Part shown: positions 1 through 5,601 of the stretch, one piece after another
Layout of the letters: every line of letters starts with the position of its first letter
Numbering within the stretch: position 1 is the first letter of the stretch
Assembly: GCA_025928535.1 (NCBI GenBank)
Contig: JAICJJ010000209.1
Coordinates: 1 to 5,804, forward strand
Reading direction: 5' to 3'
Length of the DNA: 5,804 nt
Source: Thermomicrobiales bacterium
Lineage (GTDB): Bacteria; Chloroflexota; Chloroflexia; Thermomicrobiales; UBA6265
Position numbers and translations under genes: made by a program
The notes under the pieces: model-generated
Database searches by the model: none
What the model saw: only the letters and a program-made list of their open reading frames with translations
What the model was told of the DNA's origin: nothing

Positions 1-193
1 CGTCGCCGACCGAAACCGCGCCGCCATTGGCGCTCGCGGTCGCGACGCCGCCGTTGCCGGCGCTGGTGGTCGAGGCCGGGAATTGATTGAACCGACCGGG
101 ATTGAAGAAAAAGGCGAAAAGCGCGACCAGGCAGACCGCCGTCGCCACGCTGCCCACTGTGCGGACGAAGTCCGCGAGGCGTTCGCTGCGCAT
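1..193 (-). CDS. Small membrane-anchored or secreted NGG-motif protein, N-terminal part only (runs off left edge)
   Basis: I do not recognise a family. The reading frame opens at an ATG (191-193, minus strand) and stays open for 64 codons to the window edge, so the C-terminus is missing. An AAGGAG ribosome-binding site lies 8 bases upstream, which strongly supports a real start. Residues 1-12 are polar and charged. Residues 13-30 form one hydrophobic segment ending in FAFFF. There is no clear AxA cleavage site, so this may be an uncleaved anchor as well as a signal peptide. A Ser/Thr/Asn/Gly-rich region follows with NGG at residues 47-49 and 56-58, ending in ANGGAVSVGD. The upstream neighbour has the very similar ANGGTSIGD, so the two look like tandem paralogues, 58 bases apart and probably co-transcribed. 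Whether this protein also carries an Asn/Cys tail lies beyond the window. The gene call is fairly sure; the function is unknown. Confidence 0.72.
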   Translation of the reverse strand, partial: MRSERLADFVRTVGSVATAVCLVALFAFFFNPGRFNQFPASTTSAGNGGVATASANGGAVSVGD

Positions 194-201
194 GTTCGAT
201 G

Positions 202-207
202 CTCCTT
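202..207 (-). promoter_or_regulatory. Shine-Dalgarno site for the partial left-edge gene
   Basis: The plus-strand bases CTCCTT read AAGGAG on the minus strand and sit 8 bases before the ATG at 193. This near-perfect ribosome-binding site is the main reason to accept the short edge-truncated frame as a gene. Confidence 0.7.
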
Positions 208-251
208 GTTAAAAGACGACGCCGGGTCTTGTCCGTTCGTCAGTCGTTGCT

Positions 252-653
252 TCAGCAGTTGTTGTTGTTGCGGTTGTTGTTGCAGCAGTTGTTGTCGCGG
301 TTGTTGTTGTTATTGTTGCAACAATTCCGATTGTTGTTGTTGCAGCAGTTATTGTTGTTGTTGCAACAATTGTTATTGTTGTTGTTGCAGCAGTTGTTGT
401 TTCGGTTGTTGTTGTTGAAGTTGCCGCAAGCGGTGGTGAAGGCGACGTTGCCGCTGCCGCCGTTGGCGTCGCCGATCGACGTGCCGCCATTCGCGGCAAC
501 GCCGAGGCTGGTGTTGTTCGACGCCGAGCCGCCGTTGACGGTGACGATCGCTAGCGCGGGCGCGCTCGGCGCCGCGAGGAAGACGACCAGCAACAGCCCG
601 AGCAGCGCGTGGCGGGCGCGCCGCCAGGCGGGGGGAATCGCGGGGTGAACCAT
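252..653 (-). CDS. Secreted small protein with Asn/Cys-rich low-complexity tail (vicinal Cys pairs in poly-Asn)
   Basis: No known family is recognised. The protein has 133 residues from the ATG at 653, chosen because GAGGG lies 7 bases upstream; an in-frame TTG at 680 would add nine residues but lacks that support. Residues 1-35 are a Sec-type signal peptide: RRAR, then a Leu/Val/Ala core, then APALA with predicted cleavage after Ala35. The mature part starts with a Gly/Asn/Ser region holding NGG at 40-42, 55-57 and 64-66, then Cys76. Residues 80-133 contain only Asn (38), Cys (11), Arg (4) and Asp (1). Cys pairs are at 88/89, 96/97, 103/104, 111/112 and 123/124, and the last residue is Cys133. 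Pairs recur every 7-8 residues at first, then 12. Possible roles are a disulfide-linked surface or matrix protein, a metal-binding protein, or an aggregating prion-like protein; all are inference. The NGG region resembles the next gene downstream. Confidence 0.72.
   Translation of the reverse strand: MVHPAIPPAWRRARHALLGLLLVVFLAAPSAPALAIVTVNGGSASNNTSLGVAANGGTSIGDANGGSGNVAFTTACGNFNNNNRNNNCCNNNNNNCCNNNNNCCNNNNRNCCNNNNNNRDNNCCNNNRNNNNC
255..419. repeat. Degenerate trinucleotide (GTT/AAC) tract interrupted by GCAGCA/TGCTGC blocks
   Basis: About 165 bases are built from plus-strand GTT triplets with GCAGCA or GCAACA blocks every few units. On the minus strand they encode the Asn/Cys tail of the secreted protein. 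The tract is visibly less GC-rich than its surroundings. It is not a pure microsatellite: Asn is written AAC or AAT, Cys TGC or TGT, and Arg CGC, CGG or CGA. Two GCAACA units create perfect palindromes, ATTGTTGCAACAAT at 312-325 and TTGTTGCAACAA at 358-369. The low complexity keeps other frames open too (Leu/Gln-rich on plus, Thr-rich on minus), but those look like by-products. Confidence 0.85.
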
Positions 654-660
654 GACAGGA

Positions 661-665
661 CCCTC
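661..665 (-). promoter_or_regulatory. Shine-Dalgarno site deciding the start of the Asn/Cys-rich protein
   Basis: Plus-strand CCCTC reads GAGGG on the minus strand, 7 bases before the ATG at 653. It favours that ATG over the in-frame TTG at 680. The rest of the 654-890 gap shows no convincing -35/-10 pair on the minus strand, although a promoter for the small-protein genes would be expected here. Confidence 0.5.
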
Positions 666-890
666 GTGCGGAACGACCAAAAGAGAACGGGCGGAAGCCC
701 AGGGGGAATCTCGGAGCGGACGAAGGCGGCCGTCGGTCGTCCGTCGGGATGGCGCGGTGGGCCCGCGCGTTCGCGGCGACCAGGGCGGTCGCCATAACGC
801 GATGCTAGGACCGAATTCTGAGGAAATGCTGTGAAGCGGCCGCGAGCGACGAAGTGATTTCCGCCGACGCCGCGCCCGGCGATGTCGATC

Positions 891-1685
891 TCAGCCGGCC
901 GGCATCGGGAAGGCGACCGGCGTCGAATAGTTCGCGCGCTGCAACACCCGCTCGTAATCATTGGGCGAGATTTGAAGCGGGGCCTGGAATGGGGTGCTCA
1001 GCGCCTGGGCCAGCACCAACAGCAAGGCGATGACGACGGCAAGCGCCGCCACCATCAAATGCTGCACGAGCGGATTGTCGACGCCGAAGAGATAGGCGAA
1101 GCCGATCGTCACCGCCCCGACTGTCAGCAGCGCCGCCCAGAGCAGGTCGGGCAACCCGCCCTGGCTGGCCAGCAAGCGCGAACCGCGCGCATCGTCCACT
1201 TCATCGAGTTCGGTCAGCGATTGGGCATACGGCTCCAGCGTTCCGGTCGGGCCGCCCGCGAGCCCGGCATAGGTCCGATAGAGCGCGGCCATCGCCGCGG
1301 CGGCCTGCGGGCTCGGCGCCAGCCGCCGCGCCATCAAAGGCCACTCGTCCTGGACGACCGCCTGCCCGTAGGCGAAGACGTCCTGCTCGATCAGGCGTTG
1401 CTGCGCCGGCGTAAACGCTTCCGCCAGCCGCACCAGATTGACCAACGACGACGCCTCGTCGGTGGTCGCCGTTTGCGCCGCCTGAAACGTCGTCCAGGCC
1501 GCGACGACGACCTGCCCCAGGATGACGCCGTAGACCACGCCGAGCGCCGCATAGATCGCCGCCGCGACGTCGGTATGCGGCTTGAGCGATTTCGCCGGCA
1601 CGAGCCGCCGCACGAGCGAGAGCCCAAGCAGCGCCGCCGCGACCGCTCCCGCCACGGTCAAACCGACTTGCGCCACATCCGCCAT
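891..1685 (-). CDS. DUF4239 (bestrophin-like) integral membrane protein
   Basis: This 264-residue protein has the layout of the DUF4239 family, which databases describe as bestrophin-like; no biochemical role is established for it to my knowledge. Hydrophobic segments are at about residues 5-27, 40-63, 177-201 and 208-229: two N-terminal helices, a soluble middle of roughly 110 residues, and two C-terminal helices. The soluble part begins with the acidic TTDEASSLVNLVRLAEAF stretch (74-91), where the EA followed by a Leu-rich helix is typical of the family. After the last helix comes STPFQAPLQISPNDYERVL, matching the usual short PF-containing tail. The ATG at 1685 is preceded by GAGGAG 5 bases upstream. 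It is transcribed away from the peptidase E gene and lies upstream of the two small NGG-motif genes on the same strand, with a 237-base gap that makes a single operon uncertain. It acts in the cytoplasmic membrane; a channel-like role would be a guess. Confidence 0.8.
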   Translation of the reverse strand: MADVAQVGLTVAGAVAAALLGLSLVRRLVPAKSLKPHTDVAAAIYAALGVVYGVILGQVVVAAWTTFQAAQTATTDEASSLVNLVRLAEAFTPAQQRLIEQDVFAYGQAVVQDEWPLMARRLAPSPQAAAAMAALYRTYAGLAGGPTGTLEPYAQSLTELDEVDDARGSRLLASQGGLPDLLWAALLTVGAVTIGFAYLFGVDNPLVQHLMVAALAVVIALLLVLAQALSTPFQAPLQISPNDYERVLQRANYSTPVAFPMPAG

Positions 1686-1766
1686 GGCCGCTCCTCGTCG
1701 TCCCCGGCGCGACGGCCCACGCCGCTGACGCCGCCGACGTATGATCCATCATTCGACACGACTGGA

Positions 1767-1778
1767 GACGACGTCGTC
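1767..1778. promoter_or_regulatory. Perfect 12-base palindrome in divergent spacer (possible operator)
   Basis: GACGACGTCGTC is its own reverse complement. It lies in the 143-base spacer between the divergent DUF4239 and peptidase E genes, 50 bases before the peptidase E ribosome-binding region. A dyad here could be a regulator site controlling both genes. GACG-type words are frequent in GC-rich DNA, so chance is possible. No good -35/-10 pair was found on either strand of this spacer. Confidence 0.3.
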
Positions 1779-1815
1779 GGAAGTCGCGTCCGGTGGGCGG
1801 CGGCTTCGACGTGAC

Positions 1816-1821
1816 GGGAGG
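1816..1821 (+). promoter_or_regulatory. Shine-Dalgarno site deciding the start of the peptidase E gene
   Basis: GGGAGG lies 7 bases before the ATG at 1829. It selects that start over the in-frame ATG at 1793, which would add a Gly-rich 12-residue extension not expected in this family. The ATG at 1822 is in another frame. Confidence 0.6.
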
Positions 1822-1828
1822 ATGGCGG

Positions 1829-2563
1829 ATGACGGCGGCAGGCGGACCGATCGTGGCGATGGGCGGCGGCGGCTTTTCGATGGAGCCGGACAATCCGCTC
1901 CTCGATCGGTACGTGCTCGATCTGGCCCGCGCCGCGTCGCCGCACGTCTGCTTCATCCCGACCGCCAGCGGCGACTCGGCCGACTACATCGCGCGCTTCA
2001 ACGCGGCGTTCGAGCGCCTGCCGTGCCAGCCGTCGGTCTGCTCGCTTTACGCGCCGCCGCACGAAGATCTCCGCGCGTTCATCCTTGCTCAGGACGTGCT
2101 CTATGTCGGGGGCGGCAACACCCGCAACCTGCTCGCCCTCTGGCGGGAATGGGGGCTCGACGTGATGCTGCGCGAGGCGTGGCAAGGCGGCGCGGTGCTG
2201 GCCGGGCTGAGCGCCGGCATGATTTGCTGGTTCCAATCGGGCGTGACCGATTCCGTGCCCGGAACCACCGGCGATCCGCTCGACGACCTCAGTCCGCTTG
2301 CCTGCCTCGGCTTCCTCCCCGGCAGCGCCTGTCCGCACTACGACGGCGAAGCGGCGCGTCGCCCCGTCTATCAGCGGTTGGTCGCCAGCGGCGCGTTGGC
2401 CGCCGGCTACGCCGCCGACGACGGCGTGGCGCTCCACTACGAGGGGACCGAACTCGTCCGCGTCGTCAGTTCGCGCCCCGAGGCGCGCGCCTACCGGGTG
2501 GAACGCGACGGCTCCGGCGCCCGCGAAGCGGTCATCGTTCCCGACTTCCTCGGCGCGGCGTGA
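1829..2563 (+). CDS. Peptidase E family protein (S51, class I glutamine amidotransferase-like fold)
   Basis: This 244-residue protein matches the S51 peptidase E group in length and motifs. It has a Gly-rich first strand (AMGGGGFS, residues 10-17), PTASGDSADY after the second strand, YVGGGNTRNLL (from about 92), and the nucleophile elbow GLSAGMICWF with Ser128. His170 in CPHYDGE fits the catalytic His. In the stretch AADDGVALHY an Asp stands where enterobacterial PepE has its catalytic Glu (GLPEG). Family members with known activity are cytoplasmic serine peptidases that cleave dipeptides with N-terminal Asp; whether this one does is unproven. No signal peptide is seen. It is divergent from DUF4239, and a stem-loop follows its stop by 4 bases. 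It could also be one of the peptidase E-like proteins of unknown substrate, so I give no symbol. Confidence 0.85.
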   Translation: MTAAGGPIVAMGGGGFSMEPDNPLLDRYVLDLARAASPHVCFIPTASGDSADYIARFNAAFERLPCQPSVCSLYAPPHEDLRAFILAQDVLYVGGGNTRNLLALWREWGLDVMLREAWQGGAVLAGLSAGMICWFQSGVTDSVPGTTGDPLDDLSPLACLGFLPGSACPHYDGEAARRPVYQRLVASGALAAGYAADDGVALHYEGTELVRVVSSRPEARAYRVERDGSGAREAVIVPDFLGAA

Positions 2564-2567
2564 GCGA

Positions 2568-2584
2568 GGGCGATTTGATCGCCC
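2568..2584 (+). terminator. Stem-loop just after the peptidase E stop codon
   Basis: GGGCGAT and ATCGCCC form a perfect 7-base-pair stem around a TTG loop, beginning 5 bases past the stop. No T-run follows, so it is not a classical intrinsic terminator. It may still halt transcription with help or protect the mRNA 3' end. Confidence 0.4.
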
Positions 2585-2636
2585 GCCGGACGACCAGGAA
2601 CATCGAGGCGAGTTGACCTGACTCCGAATGATCGCG

Positions 2637-2651
2637 CTCGGCATCGCCGAG
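2637..2651 (+). other. Second stem-loop between peptidase E and hydrolase genes
   Basis: CTCGGC and GCCGAG form a perfect 6-base-pair stem around ATC. The 3' arm can alternatively pair with the following TCGGC. It lies upstream of the candidate promoter and lacks a T-run. It could be part of a transcription end for the peptidase E gene, or simply a GC-rich chance pairing. Confidence 0.25.
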
Positions 2652-2696
2652 ATCGGCGGCATGCGACATCCGACGCTTGGCTCGTTCGCCGGCTCA

Positions 2697-2724
2697 TTGA
2701 CATATTGCGACGATAATCTAGGAT
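2697..2724 (+). promoter_or_regulatory. Candidate housekeeping promoter for the alpha/beta hydrolase
   Basis: A perfect TTGACA (2697-2702) is followed after 16 bases by TAGGAT (2719-2724), which matches TATAAT at four of six positions. The patch between 2697 and 2720 is locally AT-rich in a GC-rich window. It would give an untranslated leader of about 75 bases before the ATG at 2806. The GATAAT at 2712-2717 looks more like a -10 box but is only 9 bases from the -35, too close to pair with it. Confidence 0.45.
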
Positions 2725-2805
2725 GTCCGCGCACGTTTGCTCCGTTGGCCATCCGGTCGTCCTGCTCCCCACCCGACGCGCGTTTCCGCCGGGAGTCGAC
2801 CCGCC

Positions 2806-3786
2806 ATGGATGATGCTCGTCTCGCTCCTCAGACCCGCCGCGCCCTCGTTCGCCGCCTCGCCGGCGTCGCCCTCGCCGGAATCGGCGCAGCGCGGATGCC
2901 GATCATGACGGCCGCGCAAGCGACGCCGATCATGGGATCGCCGGTGGCGGCCACCCCGATCGGCCTCTATCCCGTCCAGATTCGCGATGTGGTCTATCGG
3001 CAGGACGGGGCGCAGCAATGGCTGGCCCGGGTCTATCAGCCGCAGGGTCCTGGCCCGTTTCCGACATTGCTCGCCGTGCACGGCGGCATCTGGGTGTTGC
3101 TCGACCGCGCCTACGAAGCGCCGATGGAATTGGCGTTCGCCGCAGGCGGCATGGTCGTCGTCGCCATCGACTACCGGCTCGCCCCGCGCTATCCCTATCC
3201 GGCCTCCGTTGCCGACGTCAATTACGCGACGCGCTGGCTCAAGGCGCACGCAACTTACTTCAACGGGCGACCAACCGCGCTGGGCGGATTCGGCGCGTCG
3301 GCCGGCGGCCATCTGGTAATGCTGAGCGCGATGCGGCCGCACGATCCGCGATACGCGGCCTTGCCGCTGTCGGACGCCGCGAACGTCGATGCGACCCTGG
3401 CCTATATCCTGGCCGCCTGGCCGATCATGGACCCCTACGCGCGGTATCTGTTCGCGCAACAGACCCATCGCGATGATCTGATCCAGGACCAGGACGAATA
3501 CTTCGGGACGACGGCGACGATGCAGGAAGCCAATCCCCAGATGATCCTCGATCGCGGCGAGCCGGTCGATCTGCCGCCGACGATCATCATTCAGGGAACG
3601 GCGGACAAGAACGTGACGCCGGCGATGCAGGAGCGATTCGCCGCCGCCTATCGCAAAGCGGGCGGCGTCCTCGAATTGGACGAGTTTCCGAACGAGCCGC
3701 ACTACTTCGCCAACGCGCCCGGGCCTACTGCCGATCGGGCGCTGCAACTCCTCGAAGCGTTCGCCAGCCGCTACGACGCGGCATAG
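2806..3786 (+). CDS. Tat-exported alpha/beta hydrolase (HSL/esterase-like)
   Basis: This 326-residue protein is an alpha/beta hydrolase related to the hormone-sensitive lipase/BD-FAE type esterases. The ATG at 2806 is chosen because GGGAG lies 10 bases upstream and because it puts a twin-arginine signal at the N-terminus: TRRALVRR at residues 10-17, then LAGVALAGIG. A low-complexity linker ATPIMGSPVAATP follows, and the catalytic domain begins at about residue 55. Oxyanion-hole motif HGG starts at His92 (HGGIW; the third Gly of HGGG is Ile). DYRLAP, typical of this group, is near residues 122-127. The nucleophile elbow GASAGG has Ser165, the acid is Asp267 in QGTADKN, and the catalytic His is His299 in EPHYFAN, so the triad is complete. 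It probably hydrolyses a carboxylic ester outside the membrane; the substrate is unknown. It converges with the carboxypeptidase gene, with 33 bases between stops. Confidence 0.88.
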   Translation: MDDARLAPQTRRALVRRLAGVALAGIGAARMPIMTAAQATPIMGSPVAATPIGLYPVQIRDVVYRQDGAQQWLARVYQPQGPGPFPTLLAVHGGIWVLLDRAYEAPMELAFAAGGMVVVAIDYRLAPRYPYPASVADVNYATRWLKAHATYFNGRPTALGGFGASAGGHLVMLSAMRPHDPRYAALPLSDAANVDATLAYILAAWPIMDPYARYLFAQQTHRDDLIQDQDEYFGTTATMQEANPQMILDRGEPVDLPPTIIIQGTADKNVTPAMQERFAAAYRKAGGVLELDEFPNEPHYFANAPGPTADRALQLLEAFASRYDAA

Positions 3787-3819
3787 GGACTGGCGGCCAA
3801 AGCCCGCTCCGAGGGCGCT

Positions 3820-5433
3820 TCAGTTTTGCTGGTAGATGACCTCGGCGATCGAGCCTTGCGCCTTGATGACGGTGAGCACGTCGAGCGGATCGGTCAGCGG
3901 CACATCGCTGACGTAGAGCGCAAAGATCAACTCGCGGCCGCTGCTGGCCGTCAGGTAGCCGGCCAACGCTCGGACCATCGTCAAGGGCCGCTGATTCATC
4001 ACGTCGCCCGCGACGGTCGTTCCTGACTTGGCGAACGCCTTGCCGCGGACTGGGCTTGTCGGCCCGACCGTGTCGATTTCGCTTCCGTCGACGCCGAGAA
4101 TCGGCAAGGCGTCGAAGTAGGCCGGGAAGTCGGATTGGGTCGCCATCGCCTGCAGCAACCGCGACACCGTCCGCGGACTGAACAGGTCGGTGTACTCGTT
4201 GCCGCGGCCGTCGCTGAGCGAGACCAGGTCCGGATCGAGGCCCAGCCTTCGCAGGAATGGCGGAATCTGCGCGAGCCCGGCATCGAACGTTTGCTCGCCG
4301 TGCTTGAGGGCCAGCAAGAAGATCAGGAGGTCGGCATGCTGATTCATGCTCACCTTGAGGATCAACTTGATGTTTTGCGCGAATGGCGGCGACGTGAGCA
4401 GCGCGACCCGGTCGGCCGCCGCATAACTTCCGGGCGGCGGGAGTTTGGCGTCCGGATTCGGCCCGACCGCCGACGCCGCGACCGTGACCCCGACGCGGGC
4501 GAGCGCTTCGATCAGGAGCGTGCGGGCGAACGCCGGCGGGTCCGCCACCTGAAAGGTCTGCAACGCGTAGGGCACGTTGACCGGGAGTTGTCCCGTCACG
4601 GCGATGACACCCGGCGACGGCGAGGTCACGCTCAGATTCAGCGCCTCGCTCGCGGCGACAGTTCGCACATCGGACTGAACGCGATACGCCGCAGTCTGCG
4701 GCCGCCAGCTCATGGTCGCAGGATCGCCGGCCGCGCCCGGGGTCAGCGAGAGGTCGATCAAATTGTCGTTGATCCAGATCGGCGTCAGGATGTAGTCGTC
4801 TTTCTCCATCGCCGGGAAGAGCCGGGCGTCCACGATCACGTCTCCCGCGACGCGCCGGATGCCCGCCGCGGCGACCTGCCGCGCGAGGTCGTCCAGCCCG
4901 GCCAGCGGGTTTTCCGGGGTCAACGTCGCCAGCGTGGGAAAGACGTTGGCGTAGATGTGGTCGAACGGCGTGTAGGCGATCTGACCGTCCGGCGTGGTGC
5001 GCCCGCCCATGGTCGGGTCGCCGCTGGCGACCAGGATCAGGTTGCCCGCCAGCGTCCCGTCGGCCCCGACCGCGCTGGTTCGATAGATCGGCGTTTCGAA
5101 CCGGTAATCCGACCCGTATGCCGCGAGCGCAGCGGCTGCGGGGAAGAGTTTGGTTGTGGAAGCCCCCAGAAAACGTTGATCGCTGTGGAGATCGTAGATC
5201 GGCTGGCCCGTCTGCCGATCGGCGACATGGATTCCCCATTGGGCGAAGGCATACTTCGGCTGCGCGATGATCTGGGTGATCGCAGCCGGGAGCGCGGTCG
5301 CCGCCGGGGATGCGACGGGCGTCGCGCTCTGGGCCACGGTTGGCGCCACGCGTCCACTCGCGAACGCCGAGGCCAGTCCTCCGCCGCCGAGGCGGACCAT
5401 GGCGCGGCGGGACAGGCCTCGGAGCGGAAACAT
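3820..5433 (-). CDS. dacB: D-alanyl-D-alanine carboxypeptidase/endopeptidase, PBP4 type (peptidase S13)
   Basis: This 537-residue protein is a class C penicillin-binding protein of the S13 family. Such enzymes remove the terminal D-Ala from peptidoglycan stem peptides and can cut D-Ala-meso-diaminopimelate cross-links outside the membrane. All three penicillin-binding motifs are present: SxxK as STTK at residues 92-95, SxN as SMN at 362-364, and KTG as KSGT at 469-472. The long distance between the first two motifs (about 270 residues) holds the extra domains typical of S13, including ASGDPTMGGR at 136-145. DGRGNEYTDLFSPR (408-421) corresponds to the conserved DGSGLSR-type segment. The N-terminus has a Tat-like signal (LSRRAMVRLGGGG) and a linker ATPVASPAAT (38-47). 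GGAGG lies 7 bases before the ATG. The symbol is by family resemblance. A DD-peptidase-like enzyme with another substrate is the alternative. Confidence 0.9.
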   Translation of the reverse strand: MFPLRGLSRRAMVRLGGGGLASAFASGRVAPTVAQSATPVASPAATALPAAITQIIAQPKYAFAQWGIHVADRQTGQPIYDLHSDQRFLGASTTKLFPAAAALAAYGSDYRFETPIYRTSAVGADGTLAGNLILVASGDPTMGGRTTPDGQIAYTPFDHIYANVFPTLATLTPENPLAGLDDLARQVAAAGIRRVAGDVIVDARLFPAMEKDDYILTPIWINDNLIDLSLTPGAAGDPATMSWRPQTAAYRVQSDVRTVAASEALNLSVTSPSPGVIAVTGQLPVNVPYALQTFQVADPPAFARTLLIEALARVGVTVAASAVGPNPDAKLPPPGSYAAADRVALLTSPPFAQNIKLILKVSMNQHADLLIFLLALKHGEQTFDAGLAQIPPFLRRLGLDPDLVSLSDGRGNEYTDLFSPRTVSRLLQAMATQSDFPAYFDALPILGVDGSEIDTVGPTSPVRGKAFAKSGTTVAGDVMNQRPLTMVRALAGYLTASSGRELIFALYVSDVPLTDPLDVLTVIKAQGSIAEVIYQQN

Positions 5434-5522
5434 GGCGATTCCTCCGTGCGAACCGTACGCCGCGCGCCGCGAAACGTCCGGATGTTCGCCCGCATACTGC
5501 GGCAGGACGGCGATGGCGGCAA

Positions 5523-5537
5523 GCCCGGCGAGCGGGC
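5523..5537. other. Inverted repeat 1 in the second divergent spacer
   Basis: GCCCG and CGGGC form a 5-base-pair stem around GCGAG. It is short, and chance is likely in GC-rich DNA. It is listed because two longer inverted repeats follow directly. Confidence 0.2.
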
Positions 5538-5542
5538 GTCAG

Positions 5543-5572
5543 GACTCCGTGTTAGGGTGCTTCACGTGAGTC
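5543..5572. promoter_or_regulatory. Inverted repeat 2 in the second divergent spacer (possible operator)
   Basis: GACTCCGTG (5543-5551) pairs with CACG-T-GAGTC (5563-5572), giving nine base pairs with one bulged T and an 11-base loop. The right arm overlaps the perfect 8-base palindrome TCACGTGA (5562-5569), which contains CACGTG. It lies between the divergent carboxypeptidase gene and the right-edge gene, where a shared regulator site would be expected. No regulator can be named. Confidence 0.35.
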
Positions 5573-5580
5573 AGCCGGCC

Positions 5581-5601
5581 GTCGGCGTTCGGCACGCCGA
5601 C
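5581..5601. other. Inverted repeat 3 in the second divergent spacer
   Basis: GTCGGCG and CGCCGAC form a perfect 7-base-pair stem around TTCGGCA. It lies 57 bases before the start of the right-edge gene. It could be a leader stem-loop or a dyad operator. There is no T-run, so it is not a classical terminator. Confidence 0.3.

Noticed and set aside
83..418. Plus-strand Cys/Ser-rich open frame across the trinucleotide tract
   Set aside because: It has no ribosome-binding site or signal peptide, and its composition is just the GTT/TGT reading of the repeat. The minus-strand frame has a signal peptide and a Shine-Dalgarno site.
255..419. CRISPR-like array
   Set aside because: The units are trinucleotide runs with no constant repeat plus unique spacer pattern, and they lie within a coding frame.
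199..648. Plus-strand Leu/Gln-rich open frame
   Set aside because: The poly-Leu/Gln part is the TTG/CAG reading of the repeat, and the rest lies antisense to the secreted protein's signal and NGG region. No family features.
652..834. Short open frames in the 654-890 gap
   Set aside because: Arg/Gly-rich composition, no domain and no good ribosome-binding site. They look like GC-driven chance frames.
802..835. Possible minus-strand promoter (TTCACA and TAGCAT) upstream of the Asn/Cys gene
   Set aside because: The two boxes are 22 bases apart, too far for a normal housekeeping promoter.
1658..2752. Long minus-strand open frame opposite peptidase E
   Set aside because: It is Arg/His/Ala-rich and antisense to a clear peptidase E with catalytic motifs: a GC-rich shadow.
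3787..3819. Possible bidirectional terminator between the convergent hydrolase and carboxypeptidase genes
   Set aside because: Only a 4-base-pair GCCC/GGGC stem is found, with no T-run on either strand.
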